Notes: generated from the letters alone by a model not told the origin. A DNA stretch of 64,000 bases from Natrinema pellirubrum DSM 15624 (GCF_000230735.2 NC_019962.1:3720001-3784000); one strand, 5' to 3'. Shown: positions 36,786 to 46,174, counted from the stretch's first letter. Program-made: numbers and translations.

Positions 36786-38180
36786 TCACACCAGCGGTTC
36801 GACCAGGTCCCGACCCGCCTCGAGCAACTCCGTCACCCGCTCCTCGTCTTCAGCTTCGGCGTAGACCCGCAACACGGGCTCGGTGCCGCTGGGACGCACC
36901 AGCAGCCACGACCCGTCGGCCAGCAGCAGCTTGAACCCGTCGGCGGTGTTGATGTCCTCGACGGCAGTCCCTGCGACGGACTCGGGGATCTCAGCCTCGA
37001 GATCGGAGATCACCCGCTCCTTCTCGTCGTCGGGGCAGTCGACGCTGATCTTGTCCTGGACGACGGTGCCGTGTTCTGCGAGCAGGCGATCCACGCGGTC
37101 GTCGATCGGCTCTGCGGCGTGCATCACGGCTGCGAGCAGGGCCATGAGGACGCCGTCCTTCTCGCGGACGTGGCCCCGGACGGTGAACCCGCCCGACTCC
37201 TCCCCGCCGACGAGGGCGTCGTGTTCGCCGATCGCCTGCGCGACCCACTTGAAGCCGACGGGGACCTCGTGGACCGTCTCGCCATGGGACTGGGCGACCC
37301 GATCGATCAGGTAGGTCGTGGAGACGGTCCGGACCGCCGGCCCCGAGTCCGTCTCGAGCAGGTAGTCGTAGAGCGCGGCGAAGAAGAGGTTCTCGTCGAG
37401 ATAGCCCCGCTCGGGCGTGACGACGGCGATGCGGTCGGCGTCGCCGTCGTTGGCGATCCCCAGCTCCGGCGCGGTGTCGTCGGCGGTGACGAGGTCGATC
37501 AGCGTCTCGAGGTTCTCGGCGGCGGGTTCCGGTGCGCCGCCGCCGAACGCGGGATCGGGCTCACAGCGCAGACACTCCAGGGACGCGCCGGCCCGCTCGA
37601 GCAGGGCGTCGGTGGTCCCGCGGCCGCTGCCGTGCATGGCGTCGTAGGCGACGGTGCGGTCGGCGAGGTCGACGTCGCCGGCCATCGATTCGACCAGCTC
37701 GAGGGCGGCGTCGGCGTGTGGCCCGGCGAAGTCGACCTCGGTGACGGCCCCGTGGTCGGCCTCGGGGAGCGGATCGGGCTCGGCGAGCCGGTTGGCGATG
37801 GCGTCGGTAACGTCGGGTAGGGCCGGCGCGCCGTCGCTGGGGATGAACTTGACGCCGTTGTACTCCGGCGGGTTGTGCGAGGCGGTGATCACCAGCCCGC
37901 CGGCGAGGTCGCGGTCGGCGATGGCGTAGGCGACGAGCGGCGTCGGTCGGTCCCGATCGGCAAGCAGGACATCGAACCCGTTGGCACACAGCACCCGTGC
38001 CAGTTCCTCGGCGAACCCCCGCGAACTCTCGCGGGCGTCGTACCCCACCGCGACCGGGCCCGCGAGGCCCTCGTCGGTGAGATACGTCGCGACCGCTTGC
38101 CCCACCATCCGAACGCGGGGCGACGTGAACTCCTCGAGCGTCGCCCGCCAGCCGTCGGTACCGAAGCTGATCGACTCCAT
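36786..38180 (-). CDS. Phosphoglucomutase/phosphomannomutase family protein
   Basis: A 464-aa alpha-D-phosphohexomutase. It starts ISFGTDGWRA, has the phospho-serine loop ITASHNPPEYNGVKF (Ser about residue 101), the Mg2+ loop GIANDGDADRIAV (about 245-257), the sugar loop GGEESGGF and the phosphate-binding end RPSGTEPVLRVYAE. It interconverts hexose 1- and 6-phosphates; glucose versus mannose versus glucosamine cannot be decided. Confidence 0.93.
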   Translation of the reverse strand: MESISFGTDGWRATLEEFTSPRVRMVGQAVATYLTDEGLAGPVAVGYDARESSRGFAEELARVLCANGFDVLLADRDRPTPLVAYAIADRDLAGGLVITASHNPPEYNGVKFIPSDGAPALPDVTDAIANRLAEPDPLPEADHGAVTEVDFAGPHADAALELVESMAGDVDLADRTVAYDAMHGSGRGTTDALLERAGASLECLRCEPDPAFGGGAPEPAAENLETLIDLVTADDTAPELGIANDGDADRIAVVTPERGYLDENLFFAALYDYLLETDSGPAVRTVSTTYLIDRVAQSHGETVHEVPVGFKWVAQAIGEHDALVGGEESGGFTVRGHVREKDGVLMALLAAVMHAAEPIDDRVDRLLAEHGTVVQDKISVDCPDDEKERVISDLEAEIPESVAGTAVEDINTADGFKLLLADGSWLLVRPSGTEPVLRVYAEAEDEERVTELLEAGRDLVEPLV

Positions 38181-38242
38181 GCACCGGTGGTCAAGGGCCG
38201 GCGCGAAAAAAGCGACGGGACGACGGGGCCGTTCGGAAGCGA

Positions 38243-39196
38243 TCAGGCGTCGACGTCAGCGAGTCGCTGCTCGAAGAGCCGCTCGCCGGTATCCTCGCAG
38301 GTAACCGCGATCACTTCGTGGGAGCTACAACAGGACTCGACGACCTCCTCGCCCATCCGGACGTCGCCGCCGGAGGGACAGGTCTCGAGGAACATCCGCA
38401 GCCCGTTGAGGACCTCGCCTTTCGTCTCGGGCGCGTAGGCCTCCCAGTCGTCGGTCCACGATGCGAGCGCGCGGCTGGCGGCGACGTCGGCGAGCAAGGC
38501 CGCGTGTGAGGGCCAGCGACCGGCCGCGCCGGTCTCCGAGAGCAGCCGGTATGCCTCCCCGCGTTCGCTGAGTTCGAACTGCTCGGGGTCGGCGTCGAAC
38601 CCGAAGGCGTCGACGGCCGCCTCGACGTCGACCCCCGACTCAGCGAGCGGGTCGATCTCGCCGAACCAGACGGCTTCGAACTCGTCGGTGAGACAGAGAT
38701 CGTCGCGATCCTCGCAGGGCTCGAGGACGTCGTTTGCGAGGAAGAACGTCTCGAGATCGGCGACAGGATCGGCGTCGGCTCCGGCAGCGGCGGTCCCGTC
38801 GCCGTCGGCGGCTGACGTCGCGTCGTCGGTCGCGACGGCCGCGTCCTCGTCGAACGTGACCGCGTCGTCCGCCGTCGAATCGCGGTCGGTTTCGGTCGTC
38901 GGGCCGCCGCCGAGGCCGCTCGCGACCGCGGGTTCGGGATCCTTGCCGAACCAGCGCAGTACCGCGGGCGGGAGGTACCGCTTGGTCAGCGTCGGCGTCC
39001 CGGGGACGAGATACCCCCGGAGGTAGATCAGTGCGATCGACACGCCGACGGCGAGCAGTCCGCCGAGGCGGGACTTGCGGGCGACGATCGAACCGAGTAT
39101 CGCCGCGATAACCAGGTTCAGGACGGTACAGGGCTCACACCGGTTGTCGCCGGTGTACTCCGGTTGTCTGAGTTCGTCGACGACATCGATTTGCAT
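38243..39196 (-). CDS. Conserved haloarchaeal membrane protein with cysteine motifs
   Basis: A 317-aa protein. A short N-terminal segment with RCEPCTVLN (CxxC) leads into two membrane helices (about residues 20-60). A long Asp/Ala/Thr-rich linker (about 95-145) and a C-terminal soluble domain follow. The soluble domain has CEDRDDLC, a CPSGGDVRM segment and ESCCSSHEVIAVTCEDTG at the end. The paired cysteines suggest metal or redox roles, but no family is recognised. The ATG at 39196 is preferred over 39226. Confidence 0.75.
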   Translation of the reverse strand: MQIDVVDELRQPEYTGDNRCEPCTVLNLVIAAILGSIVARKSRLGGLLAVGVSIALIYLRGYLVPGTPTLTKRYLPPAVLRWFGKDPEPAVASGLGGGPTTETDRDSTADDAVTFDEDAAVATDDATSAADGDGTAAAGADADPVADLETFFLANDVLEPCEDRDDLCLTDEFEAVWFGEIDPLAESGVDVEAAVDAFGFDADPEQFELSERGEAYRLLSETGAAGRWPSHAALLADVAASRALASWTDDWEAYAPETKGEVLNGLRMFLETCPSGGDVRMGEEVVESCCSSHEVIAVTCEDTGERLFEQRLADVDA

Positions 39197-39284
39197 CTCG
39201 AGAGAACTGTCATTCCCGACGGACATCTATTTTTCGGCGTGTGTCAGAGGGAAATGACCAGCGAGGCATTCGTCGTGACCGGCG

Positions 39285-39533
39285 TTACTCGAGGCCCACG
39301 AGCCGTTCCTTCTCAGTTCGGGAGAGTTGTTTGATCTCGTACTCGCGGGACATCGCCGCCGATTTCGAGTCGAAGCGCTCGTGGTAGCGGAGTTCGACCG
39401 GCGTCCGACCGCGGGTGTACTTCGCGCCCTCGCCCGCATCGTGTTCGGCGACGCGTCGCTCGAGGTCGGTCGTGTAGCCGGTATAGAGGGAGCCGTCGGC
39501 ACACTCGAGGACGTAGACGACGTGATCGGCCAT
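39285..39533 (-). CDS. GIY-YIG domain protein (UPF0213/YhbQ-like)
   Basis: An 82-aa single GIY-YIG nuclease fold: [23 protein letters not shown] gives the GIY-YIG pair as VYV and YTG. It continues [20 protein letters not shown] and ends [20 protein letters not shown]. It belongs to the short UPF0213 group, whose members act on DNA structures or have unknown roles. Confidence 0.9.
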   Translation of the reverse strand: MADHVVYVLECADGSLYTGYTTDLERRVAEHDAGEGAKYTRGRTPVELRYHERFDSKSAAMSREYEIKQLSRTEKERLVGLE

Positions 39534-39612
39534 CGGTCGTGAGCAGGGAGACCAGCCTAAAAAGCGTCTCGTCCGTGTGGGGGCGCGTGGTAGTCGTGAT
39601 CGATCGCGATGG

Positions 39613-39762
39613 TCAGGTGCCGCGAGCGCGCTCTTTCGCGGCTTCAGCGATGCCGGCGTTGGCCGAACAACTGACACACGCGTGGATCTCGCCGCGTTCG
39701 TCGGCGAAGACGCGTGCGAACCGTTCGGAAACGTGCGCGCCGCAGTGGTCACACTTGGGCAT
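39613..39762 (-). CDS. Small zinc-finger protein, DUF7563-like
   Basis: A 49-aa protein with two CxxC pairs, [10 protein letters not shown] and [11 protein letters not shown], forming a zinc ribbon, followed by a basic C-terminal helix. It matches a small haloarchaeal family as I recall it (DUF7563). Promoter-like TTTAAC on the minus strand lies about 50 nt upstream (39807-39812). Confidence 0.75.
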   Translation of the reverse strand: MPKCDHCGAHVSERFARVFADERGEIHACVSCSANAGIAEAAKERARGT

Positions 39763-39880
39763 TGGTCACACCGGCCGGAGCCGGTATCATGGTATACCGG
39801 GTGTACGGTTAAATAGCCTTCTCCAAACACTGTTTGGCTTTTGGGTTGTGGAAACTATTTTTTTCCGAACGGGGTAGAGC

Positions 39881-40639
39881 TTAGTCGCGGCCAGCGGCGA
39901 TCGCACGGGCGATGAGGGTCGCCTGTGCTCCGGCGACGAAGCCCGCGTCGACGTTGACGACCGAGAGGACGGTACAGGACTGGAGCATCCCGGCAAGCGC
40001 CGCCTCGCCGTCGCCACCGTAGCCGTAGCCGCTCGCGACGGGAACGCCGATGACCGGCGTATCGACGAGGCCGGCGACGACGGTCGGCAACGCACCCTCT
40101 CGGCCGGCGACGACGATCAACACGTCGGCCCCGCGGAGCCGGTCGAGCTGGTCGAGGGTTCGGGACAGCGCGGCGACGCCGATATCGTCGACGCGATCGA
40201 CCGTCACGCCCGCGTCCAGCAGGACGGTCTCGGCCTCGTCGGCGACCGCTTCGTCGACCGTCCCGCCGGTGGCGATCCCCACCATCGCATCGAGCGACGG
40301 CGGCTCGTAGTCGGGAGCCAGCACTCGCGCCGTCGCGCTCCGGCGCTCGAGCGTCGCGTCGGGGGCGGTCGCTGCGAAGTGATCCCTGAGCGCGTCGAAC
40401 TGCGGCTCCGATAGACGCGTCAGCAGCGCTCGGCCCGTCGTCTCGAGGGCGGTTTCGGCGAGCGCGACGACCTGTTCGGCCGACTTCCCCTCCGCAAAGA
40501 TCGCTTCCGGGATCCCGCGTCGCTGTCGACGGGCCGCGTCGAACCGGCCCGCCTCGCCGACCACGTATCCCCTGAGTTCGGCTTCGGCCTCGGCCGGCGA
40601 CAGGTCGCCGTCGGCCACGGCCTCGAGGAGTTCGCGCAT
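39881..40639 (-). CDS. larB: Nickel pincer cofactor biosynthesis protein LarB
   Basis: A 252-aa protein with the LarB N-terminal helical region (GRFDAARRQRRGIPEAIFAEGKS) and a C-terminal AIR-carboxylase-like domain. That domain contains AGREGALPTVVAGLVDTPVIG, then SGYGYGGDGEAAL and VNVDAGFVAGAQA. LarB carboxylates nicotinic acid adenine dinucleotide for the Ni-pincer cofactor of lactate racemase. No larC or larE is in the window. A PurE role is less likely given the LarB N-terminus. Confidence 0.9.
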   Translation of the reverse strand: MRELLEAVADGDLSPAEAEAELRGYVVGEAGRFDAARRQRRGIPEAIFAEGKSAEQVVALAETALETTGRALLTRLSEPQFDALRDHFAATAPDATLERRSATARVLAPDYEPPSLDAMVGIATGGTVDEAVADEAETVLLDAGVTVDRVDDIGVAALSRTLDQLDRLRGADVLIVVAGREGALPTVVAGLVDTPVIGVPVASGYGYGGDGEAALAGMLQSCTVLSVVNVDAGFVAGAQATLIARAIAAGRD

Positions 40640-40904
40640 ACCGCCGTTCCGGGGTCGACGTACTCGAATGCGTCGGCTGGCGGTCGGTCCGGGACGAGTC
40701 ACGGCGCGGACGCCGTCGATGATCTTGTGATCTCGTAACGTACGTGCGAGCCCCGGAGGACCGCGCGCGAGGCAACTCAGCCGATTCGCGACCCCCGTTC
40801 AGCGGGGCCGCCACTCATATGCCATATACTTTCCGGTGAAATCGGTGGTCGAAACGGGCGAATCAACCGCTGCAACCCCCGTATTTCCGCTGCTAACCAA
40901 AATT

Positions 40905-40913
40905 CTTATATGG
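40905..40913 (+). promoter_or_regulatory. TATA box for the DUF1931 gene
   Basis: CTTATATGG lies 25-33 nt before the ATG at 40938, preceded by an A-rich AACCAAAATT resembling a BRE. Confidence 0.6.
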
Positions 40914-40937
40914 AGTTATGCGAAACCGATACACCGT

Positions 40938-41105
40938 ATGGCAGATCTTATCGTCAAAGCCGCCGTAAAGGAAGCGCTCGATGACAAAAACGTTGCCTCC
41001 GACTTCTACGACGCACTCGACGAAGAAGTCGACGAGCTTCTCGAGGACGCCGCCCGACGCGCGGAAGCCAACGACCGGAAGACGGTCCAGCCCCGCGACC
41101 TGTAA
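40938..41105 (+). CDS. Histone-fold DUF1931 protein
   Basis: A 55-aa acidic protein covering a single histone-like helix-strand-helix: LIVKAAVKEALDDKNVASDF, then DEEVDELLEDAARRAEANDR and KTVQPRDL. The last element is the usual histone-fold terminus. The start is set by the TATA box and conservation. DUF1931 proteins are short archaeal/bacterial histone relatives; DNA binding here is inferred. Confidence 0.88.
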   Translation: MADLIVKAAVKEALDDKNVASDFYDALDEEVDELLEDAARRAEANDRKTVQPRDL

Positions 41106-41222
41106 GGGACGCCACCCCAATTTTTTCGGACGCTACGGTCGATAGCGATAGCTGTCGCCGGCCGACGCCCGGACGACGTTGCCGGCTCGAGTTTTTTCCC
41201 CGATGCCGTGATACGGACGGAT

Positions 41223-41675
41223 ATGCTGCGCAGACTGCTGATCGGCTTCGGCCTCCTCGAGATCGTGAAACCCGAACCGGTGATCGCCGCCTGCGAACGG
41301 ATCGGCCTCCGAAACCCCGGCGAGCCCCAACCGCGGCCGCTGGCGCTCGCCGGCGCTCGGCTCGAGGGGCTTGTCTTCGTCTGGCTGCTCGTCCGCGGCC
41401 GGCAGGGATCGACGCTGGTTTCCGGGCTGCTCGGGCTCGCCGGGCTGACGCTCGTCCTCGTCCCCCGACCGATCATCGACCTCAGCCAGCACCTGGTCTA
41501 TGCCAACACCGACGACCTCGAGTTGCAGCCGTGGGTCGAGCCCGCGGCGCGGCTGCTTGGCGTCCTCTATCTGACCGTGACGCTGCTTTCACGGAGTACG
41601 GGCGAGGAAACGAGCAAGGACGGCTCGGCGGAGTCGGAGAAACCGTCGGGTCGAGTTCCGCTTCCCTCGCGGTGA
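41223..41675 (+). CDS. Membrane protein, paralogue of the next gene
   Basis: A 150-aa protein with about three to four hydrophobic segments: LIGFGLLEIVKPEPVIAACERIG at the N-terminus, then ARLEGLVFVWLLVRGRQGS, a third segment around LLGLAGLTLVLVPRPIID, and ARLLGVLYLTVTLLS. Its order of motifs is the same as in the following gene. Function unknown. Confidence 0.75.
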   Translation: MLRRLLIGFGLLEIVKPEPVIAACERIGLRNPGEPQPRPLALAGARLEGLVFVWLLVRGRQGSTLVSGLLGLAGLTLVLVPRPIIDLSQHLVYANTDDLELQPWVEPAARLLGVLYLTVTLLSRSTGEETSKDGSAESEKPSGRVPLPSR

Positions 41676-41682
41676 CGCGTCC

Positions 41683-42111
41683 ATGAGACGAGCGCTGGCG
41701 GTCGGCGCTGGACTGCTCGTGATCGCGGTTCCCGACCGGATCGTCGCCGCCGCCGAGCGCCTCGCGTTCGTCGATCCGGACGCCGGACGGCTCCGGCCGT
41801 GGACGATCCCGATCGCTCGGCTCAAGGGAGCGATCGTCGTCTGGCTGCTCGGTCGCAAGCGGGGCTCGCCGTCCGGTCTCGAGACGGGACTGGCCGTCGT
41901 CGGCCTCGGGCTGGCGCTGTTCCCCCGAACGGCCCTCGAGGTCGGCCTCGAACTGGCCTACGAGAACGGCAACGAACTCGAGCCGAAACGGTGGGTGCTG
42001 CCGGTGACCCGGCTGCTGGGTATCGGCTACGTGGCCGTCGCCCTGTTCCCGCAGCCGATCGATGCGCCGAGGGACGCGACCACCGACGGTGAGACGCGAG
42101 AGGACCGGTAG
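41683..42111 (+). CDS. Membrane protein, paralogue of the preceding gene
   Basis: A 142-aa protein repeating the plan of its upstream neighbour. The parallel segments are GAGLLVIAVPDRIVAAAERL, then ARLKGAIVVWLLGRKRGS, GLGLALFPRTALEVGLELAY and TRLLGIGYVAVALFP. It begins 7 nt after the upstream stop, so the pair is an operon formed by tandem duplication. Function unknown. Confidence 0.75.
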   Translation: MRRALAVGAGLLVIAVPDRIVAAAERLAFVDPDAGRLRPWTIPIARLKGAIVVWLLGRKRGSPSGLETGLAVVGLGLALFPRTALEVGLELAYENGNELEPKRWVLPVTRLLGIGYVAVALFPQPIDAPRDATTDGETREDR

Positions 42112-42130
42112 CCGCTCGGGCACCTACCCG

Positions 42131-42838
42131 TCAGTAGTGGCGGGTCTCGACGCCGTCGTCGGTGCCGACGTAGGTCGCGTCGGCCATCCCGACGAACAGC
42201 CCGTGTTCGACGACGCCCGGAATCGCCGAGAGCCGTGTCGCCAGTTCGTCGGGATCGTCGATCGAGCCGAACGCACAGTCGAGGACGAGATTGCCGTTGT
42301 CGGTCACGACCGGGCCGTCCTTCTCGCCGGCATCTCGGAGCGTCGGCTCGCCGCCGAGGTCCCGAATCCGGTCCGCGACGACAGTGTGAGCGTCCGGAAG
42401 GACGGCGACCGGGACCGACCGCTCGAGGCGAGTGGTCAGCTTCGAGGGGTCGGCGACGACGACGAACCGGTCAGCCGCCGCGTCCACGAGTTTCTCGCGG
42501 GCGTGTGCCGCGCCGCCACCCTTGATCAACGCGCCGTGTGCGGCCGCGTCCGCGTCGTCGACGACCTGATCCGCCCCGTCGATCGCCAGATCGAGGCCGT
42601 CGACCGCGTCGAGGTCCGTCAGTTCGATGCCGACCTCGAGGGCCAACTGACGGGACTGGAAGGAGGTCGGGACCCCCCGGATCTCGAGGCCGTCGTCGAC
42701 GGCCCGGCCGAGCGCGCGGATCGCATAGGCGGTCGTCGAACCGGTGCCGAGGCCGACGACGAACCCGTCGGCGACGTCCTCGGCCGCGCGTTCGCCGGCC
42801 CGTCGTTTCGCCGCGTCGGAGCCACCTGCCGTCTTCAT
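42131..42838 (-). CDS. rpiA: Ribose-5-phosphate isomerase A
   Basis: A 235-aa isomerase of ribose 5-phosphate and ribulose 5-phosphate. [12 protein letters not shown] (about residues 29-40), LAIDGADQV (84-92), the catalytic region [11 protein letters not shown] (106-116) and a C-terminal [11 protein letters not shown] are intact. Confidence 0.95.
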   Translation of the reverse strand: MKTAGGSDAAKRRAGERAAEDVADGFVVGLGTGSTTAYAIRALGRAVDDGLEIRGVPTSFQSRQLALEVGIELTDLDAVDGLDLAIDGADQVVDDADAAAHGALIKGGGAAHAREKLVDAAADRFVVVADPSKLTTRLERSVPVAVLPDAHTVVADRIRDLGGEPTLRDAGEKDGPVVTDNGNLVLDCAFGSIDDPDELATRLSAIPGVVEHGLFVGMADATYVGTDDGVETRHY

Positions 42839-42891
42839 ACCTCCTCACGGGAGCGGCGAGGGCAAAAACGTTGTAATTCGCGGTCGGCCGC

Positions 42892-43746
42892 TCAGAGATC
42901 CGCTCGTCCGAACCCCCAGAGACCCAGTGCCAGCGGCAGGAGCGCCCAGACGGCGAGGATCACGAAACCGAACCACGGCTCGGCCACCAGCGGCACGCTC
43001 TCGATCAGTCCCTGTGACTCGTAGGCACCCGCCGAGGTGAACTGCGATTCGCGGAGGACGAACCCGATCGCGGAGCCGTAGGCGGCATCCGGTGTGATGG
43101 AGTTGAAGACGAGGTACCAGCCGGGGAACGTTTCGGGAAGGAACGTTCCCTCGATGGCGTAGAGCAGGACCTGTGAGAGTAGTCCCCAGAGGGCTTTGAA
43201 CAGGACCACGAGTGCGATCGCGCCGACGGCAGCCTTGGTCGTCGACCGGGTCATCGCGGAGATGCCGACGCCGAGACAGACGTAGACGAACCCGAAAGCG
43301 ACCGTCACCAGCGTAAAGGCGAGATAGTCGACGGGCGAGACCTCGCCGACGAAGGCGACGAGCCCGATCAGGCCGACGGCGAAGCCGATCAGGATCGACA
43401 CTGCGACGACGCCAGTTCGACCGAGGACCTTCCCGAGGACGACGTCCCGACGGCGGTGGGGCAGTCCGAGCAGGAACTTCAGGCTCCCGGTCTCGCGTTC
43501 GCCCGCGATCGCACCGTAGCCGACGATCAGTGCGATCACGGGGACGAGAAAGCCCGCCGGCGTCTGCAACGCGAAGATCAGTCCGATCGTCGACTCGCCG
43601 CCACCCTCCGAAAACAACCCGGAAGCCCACGAGGCCAGCGCGGCTCCGCCGACGGTAAACAGGGCAAAGAGCGCGGTCAGTCCCAGCAGCAGGCGCGACC
43701 GGACCGCGTCACGAAAGTCCTTCTTCGCGACGGTGATCGCGCTCAT
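42892..43746 (-). CDS. ABC-2 type permease
   Basis: A 284-aa six-helix exporter permease of the NosY/ABC-2 group: ITVAKKDFRDAVRSRLLL, then ALIVGYGAIAGERETGSLKF and the LPHRRRDVVLGKVLG loop. Its ATG overlaps the upstream ATPase stop by 4 nt (ATGA). Cargo unknown. Confidence 0.9.
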   Translation of the reverse strand: MSAITVAKKDFRDAVRSRLLLGLTALFALFTVGGAALASWASGLFSEGGGESTIGLIFALQTPAGFLVPVIALIVGYGAIAGERETGSLKFLLGLPHRRRDVVLGKVLGRTGVVAVSILIGFAVGLIGLVAFVGEVSPVDYLAFTLVTVAFGFVYVCLGVGISAMTRSTTKAAVGAIALVVLFKALWGLLSQVLLYAIEGTFLPETFPGWYLVFNSITPDAAYGSAIGFVLRESQFTSAGAYESQGLIESVPLVAEPWFGFVILAVWALLPLALGLWGFGRADL

Positions 43747-44684
43747 CGAACCACCTCCCGGCCACCGTCGGCGCCCGTAGTGTAGGCGACGAACAGGTCC
43801 TCGAGCGAGGACTCGTCGGTCTCGAAGTCCTCGACAGTGACGCCGTACTCCTCGACGACGTGGAGGACCTCGGTCTTGGCGCGGTCCTCGCAGGCGACGA
43901 CGAGGGACCGTCCCTCCGGGGTTACCGAGGAGACGCCATCGATCGCCTCGACCGCCGCGAGGGCAGCATCCGAGTCGTCGGGGATCCGATCGAGGGTCAC
44001 GCGGAGTCTGGTCTGGTCGGGCATCGAGTCGCGCAGTCCCTCGACGGTGTCCTCGGTGATCAGGTCGCCGTCCCGGAGGATGCCGACGCGGTCACAGACC
44101 GCCTCGACCTGCCCGAGGACGTGACTCGAGAAGAAGACGGTCGCGCCGCGTTCGTTTTCCTCGCGAATGATCTCGCGCATTCGGCGAGCCCCGTTGGGGT
44201 CGAGGCCGGTGGAGGGCTCGTCTAAGATCAGGAGGTCGGGCTCGCCGACCAGGGCCGTCGCGAAGGTGAGCCGCTGGGCCATCCCCTTCGAGTAGCCGCC
44301 GGCTTTCTTTCCGGCCGCGTCGGGCGAGAGACCGACCCGCTCGATGAGATCGTCGGGATCGTCGTCGGCCCCCTTGGACTCGATCGCGAACTCGACGTGC
44401 TGGCGGCCGGTCAGGCGCTCGTAGAGTTCGGCGCCCTCGGGAAGGATACCGGTTCGCTGGCGGATCTCGAGGGAGTCCGCCTGCGCATCGAGGTCGAACA
44501 CCCGAACCTCGCCGGTAGTCGGCCGAATGAAGTCCAATAGGAGGTTGATCGTTGTCGACTTCCCGGCCCCGTTGGGACCGAGAAAGCCGTATATTTCGCC
44601 ACGCTCGACGGACAGCGAGAGCCCGTCGAGTGCCGTCTCGGTGCCGTACCGTTTCGTCACGTTGGATATATCGATGGAGGGCAC
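43743..44684 (-). CDS. ABC transporter ATPase (ABC-2 exporter)
   Basis: A 313-aa ATPase partner of the next gene. Walker A GPNGAGKST (Lys42), YSKGMAQRLTFA as signature region and LLILDEPSTGLD are intact, with a C-terminal ABC-2-associated domain. The start is GTG at 44684, with TTATTT about 26-32 nt upstream on the minus strand. Confidence 0.92.
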   Translation of the reverse strand: MPSIDISNVTKRYGTETALDGLSLSVERGEIYGFLGPNGAGKSTTINLLLDFIRPTTGEVRVFDLDAQADSLEIRQRTGILPEGAELYERLTGRQHVEFAIESKGADDDPDDLIERVGLSPDAAGKKAGGYSKGMAQRLTFATALVGEPDLLILDEPSTGLDPNGARRMREIIREENERGATVFFSSHVLGQVEAVCDRVGILRDGDLITEDTVEGLRDSMPDQTRLRVTLDRIPDDSDAALAAVEAIDGVSSVTPEGRSLVVACEDRAKTEVLHVVEEYGVTVEDFETDESSLEDLFVAYTTGADGGREVVR

Positions 44685-45002
44685 TGTTTAACTATACTAC
44701 TTTTTTGGATGGCAAATAACTTTCTGCATGCCGGAACGATAGTCGACACTGACAGTCACTGCGCACCTGATCGTACGACAGCGTTGCAGTCAGTGTGTCA
44801 ATCGCTTCAGCGGCTACGATATCCGTCCCGGCAGCGAGGACGTATTGTCAATTACGGAACCAGATCGGAAGAGCTATAACACCTGTTGGGCCACAATCAT
44901 TTGTATGCAAGAACCCGCTCTCCACCCCGCCGATCACGCCGATTCTGATCGGCAACATGGTCCCGTTCGACGACCGACCCGCCGCTCGAGCCGGGTGGTA
45001 TA
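44685..45002. other. Divergent intergenic region
   Basis: AT-richer spacer between divergent genes. The left end holds the minus-strand promoter (TTATTT near 44710-44716). No coding frame with normal codon bias and no RNA gene was recognised. Confidence 0.5.
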
Positions 45003-45314
45003 ATGCTGCAACTCGCCCTCTTCCCGCTCCAGTCCGGCGGTGAAGACCTCCCCGTCGACTCGACGACGATGCTCGCCGCGATGGTAATCGGCCTCATCAT
45101 CGGCGTCGCGATCACGGTCGGCGTCGCCTACTGGGTATACAAGGACGCCTCGAAACGCGAGAACAACGAACTCGCGTGGGCCGTCGGTGTCGGCGCGTTG
45201 CTGTTCTTCGCCTTCCCGATCGGCGTCATCGCCGTCATCGCGTACGTCCTCCTCCGAGGCGACGAGACGACGACGGAGCCGATGGGCGGCGACGCGACGG
45301 GCGGCGATTGGTAG
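45003..45314 (+). CDS. Small two-helix membrane protein
   Basis: A 103-aa protein with helices at about residues 23-45 and 58-83, joined by YWVYKDASKRENNELAWAVG. The loop resembles the phospholipase-D-nuclease N-terminal membrane stub, like the protein at 11518-11787. A Gly/Thr/Asp tail follows. Function unknown. Confidence 0.7.
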   Translation: MLQLALFPLQSGGEDLPVDSTTMLAAMVIGLIIGVAITVGVAYWVYKDASKRENNELAWAVGVGALLFFAFPIGVIAVIAYVLLRGDETTTEPMGGDATGGDW

Positions 45315-45424
45315 CCGTCACGGGTCGTCGCCGGCTCCGCGGTCCAGCCGGCCGTGCGATCGGGCGCCGGCACGAATACATCGTTACGCCGAACTTTTTT
45401 TGAGCCGTCCGTCGATCAACGCTC

Positions 45425-46174
45425 ATGGCAACGGCGGAGACGGCCGTCTCCCTCTCGGACGTCCGCAAGACCTATCGGATCGGCGAGCCCGTCCACGCGT
45501 TAGACGGCGTCTCGCTCGAGGTACCGGAAGGGTCCTATACGGCGATCATGGGCCCCAGCGGCTCGGGCAAGTCGACGCTAATGAACCTCGTGGGCTGTCT
45601 GGACACCCCGACGGCGGGCGAGGTCGTCGTCGGCGGGCGAGCGATCGACACGCTGGACGACCGCGAGCGGACTCGCCTCCGGGGCACCGAGGTCGGCTTC
45701 GTCTTCCAGACGTTCAACCTCATGCCCCGACTGAACGCCGTCGAGAACGTCGCCCTCCCGCAGCTGTTTCAGGGGATCGACCGGACGGAACGGCGCGAGC
45801 GAGCGCGTGACCTGCTCGAGCGGGTCGGGCTCGCCGACCGCGGGGATCACCTGCCCAACGAACTGTCGGGCGGCCAGCGCCAGCGGGTCGCGCTGGCCCG
45901 GGCGCTGGTCAACGATCCCGCGATCGTGCTGGCCGACGAGCCCTCCGGCAACCTCGATACCGACACCGAGACGGAGATCTTGGACCTCTTCGACGAGTTC
46001 CACGATGCCGGGACGACGATGATCGTCGTTACCCACGAACGGCACGTCGCCGAGCGGGCCGACCGGATCGTCCACCTGCTCGACGGGCGGATCGAACGGA
46101 TCGAGGAACTCGCGGGCGACGACACACCGGAGCCGGCCTCGCGAACGAGGTCGTCGGAGGCCGATTCCGAGTGA
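45425..46174 (+). CDS. ABC transporter ATPase (MacB/LolD type)
   Basis: A 249-aa ATPase. Walker A GPSGSGKST (Lys49), Q-loop VFQTFNLMPRLNAVENVALP, signature LSGGQRQRVALARAL and Walker B IVLADEPSGNLD are complete. It overlaps the permease start by 4 nt. Mechanotransmission-type exporters act on lipoproteins, peptides or antibiotics. Confidence 0.94.
   Translation: MATAETAVSLSDVRKTYRIGEPVHALDGVSLEVPEGSYTAIMGPSGSGKSTLMNLVGCLDTPTAGEVVVGGRAIDTLDDRERTRLRGTEVGFVFQTFNLMPRLNAVENVALPQLFQGIDRTERRERARDLLERVGLADRGDHLPNELSGGQRQRVALARALVNDPAIVLADEPSGNLDTDTETEILDLFDEFHDAGTTMIVVTHERHVAERADRIVHLLDGRIERIEELAGDDTPEPASRTRSSEADSE

Noticed and set aside
39841-39870. T-rich tract on the plus strand near larB, possible terminator
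   Set aside because: Poly-T is on the plus strand whereas both flanking genes are on the minus strand, so it would not terminate either of them.
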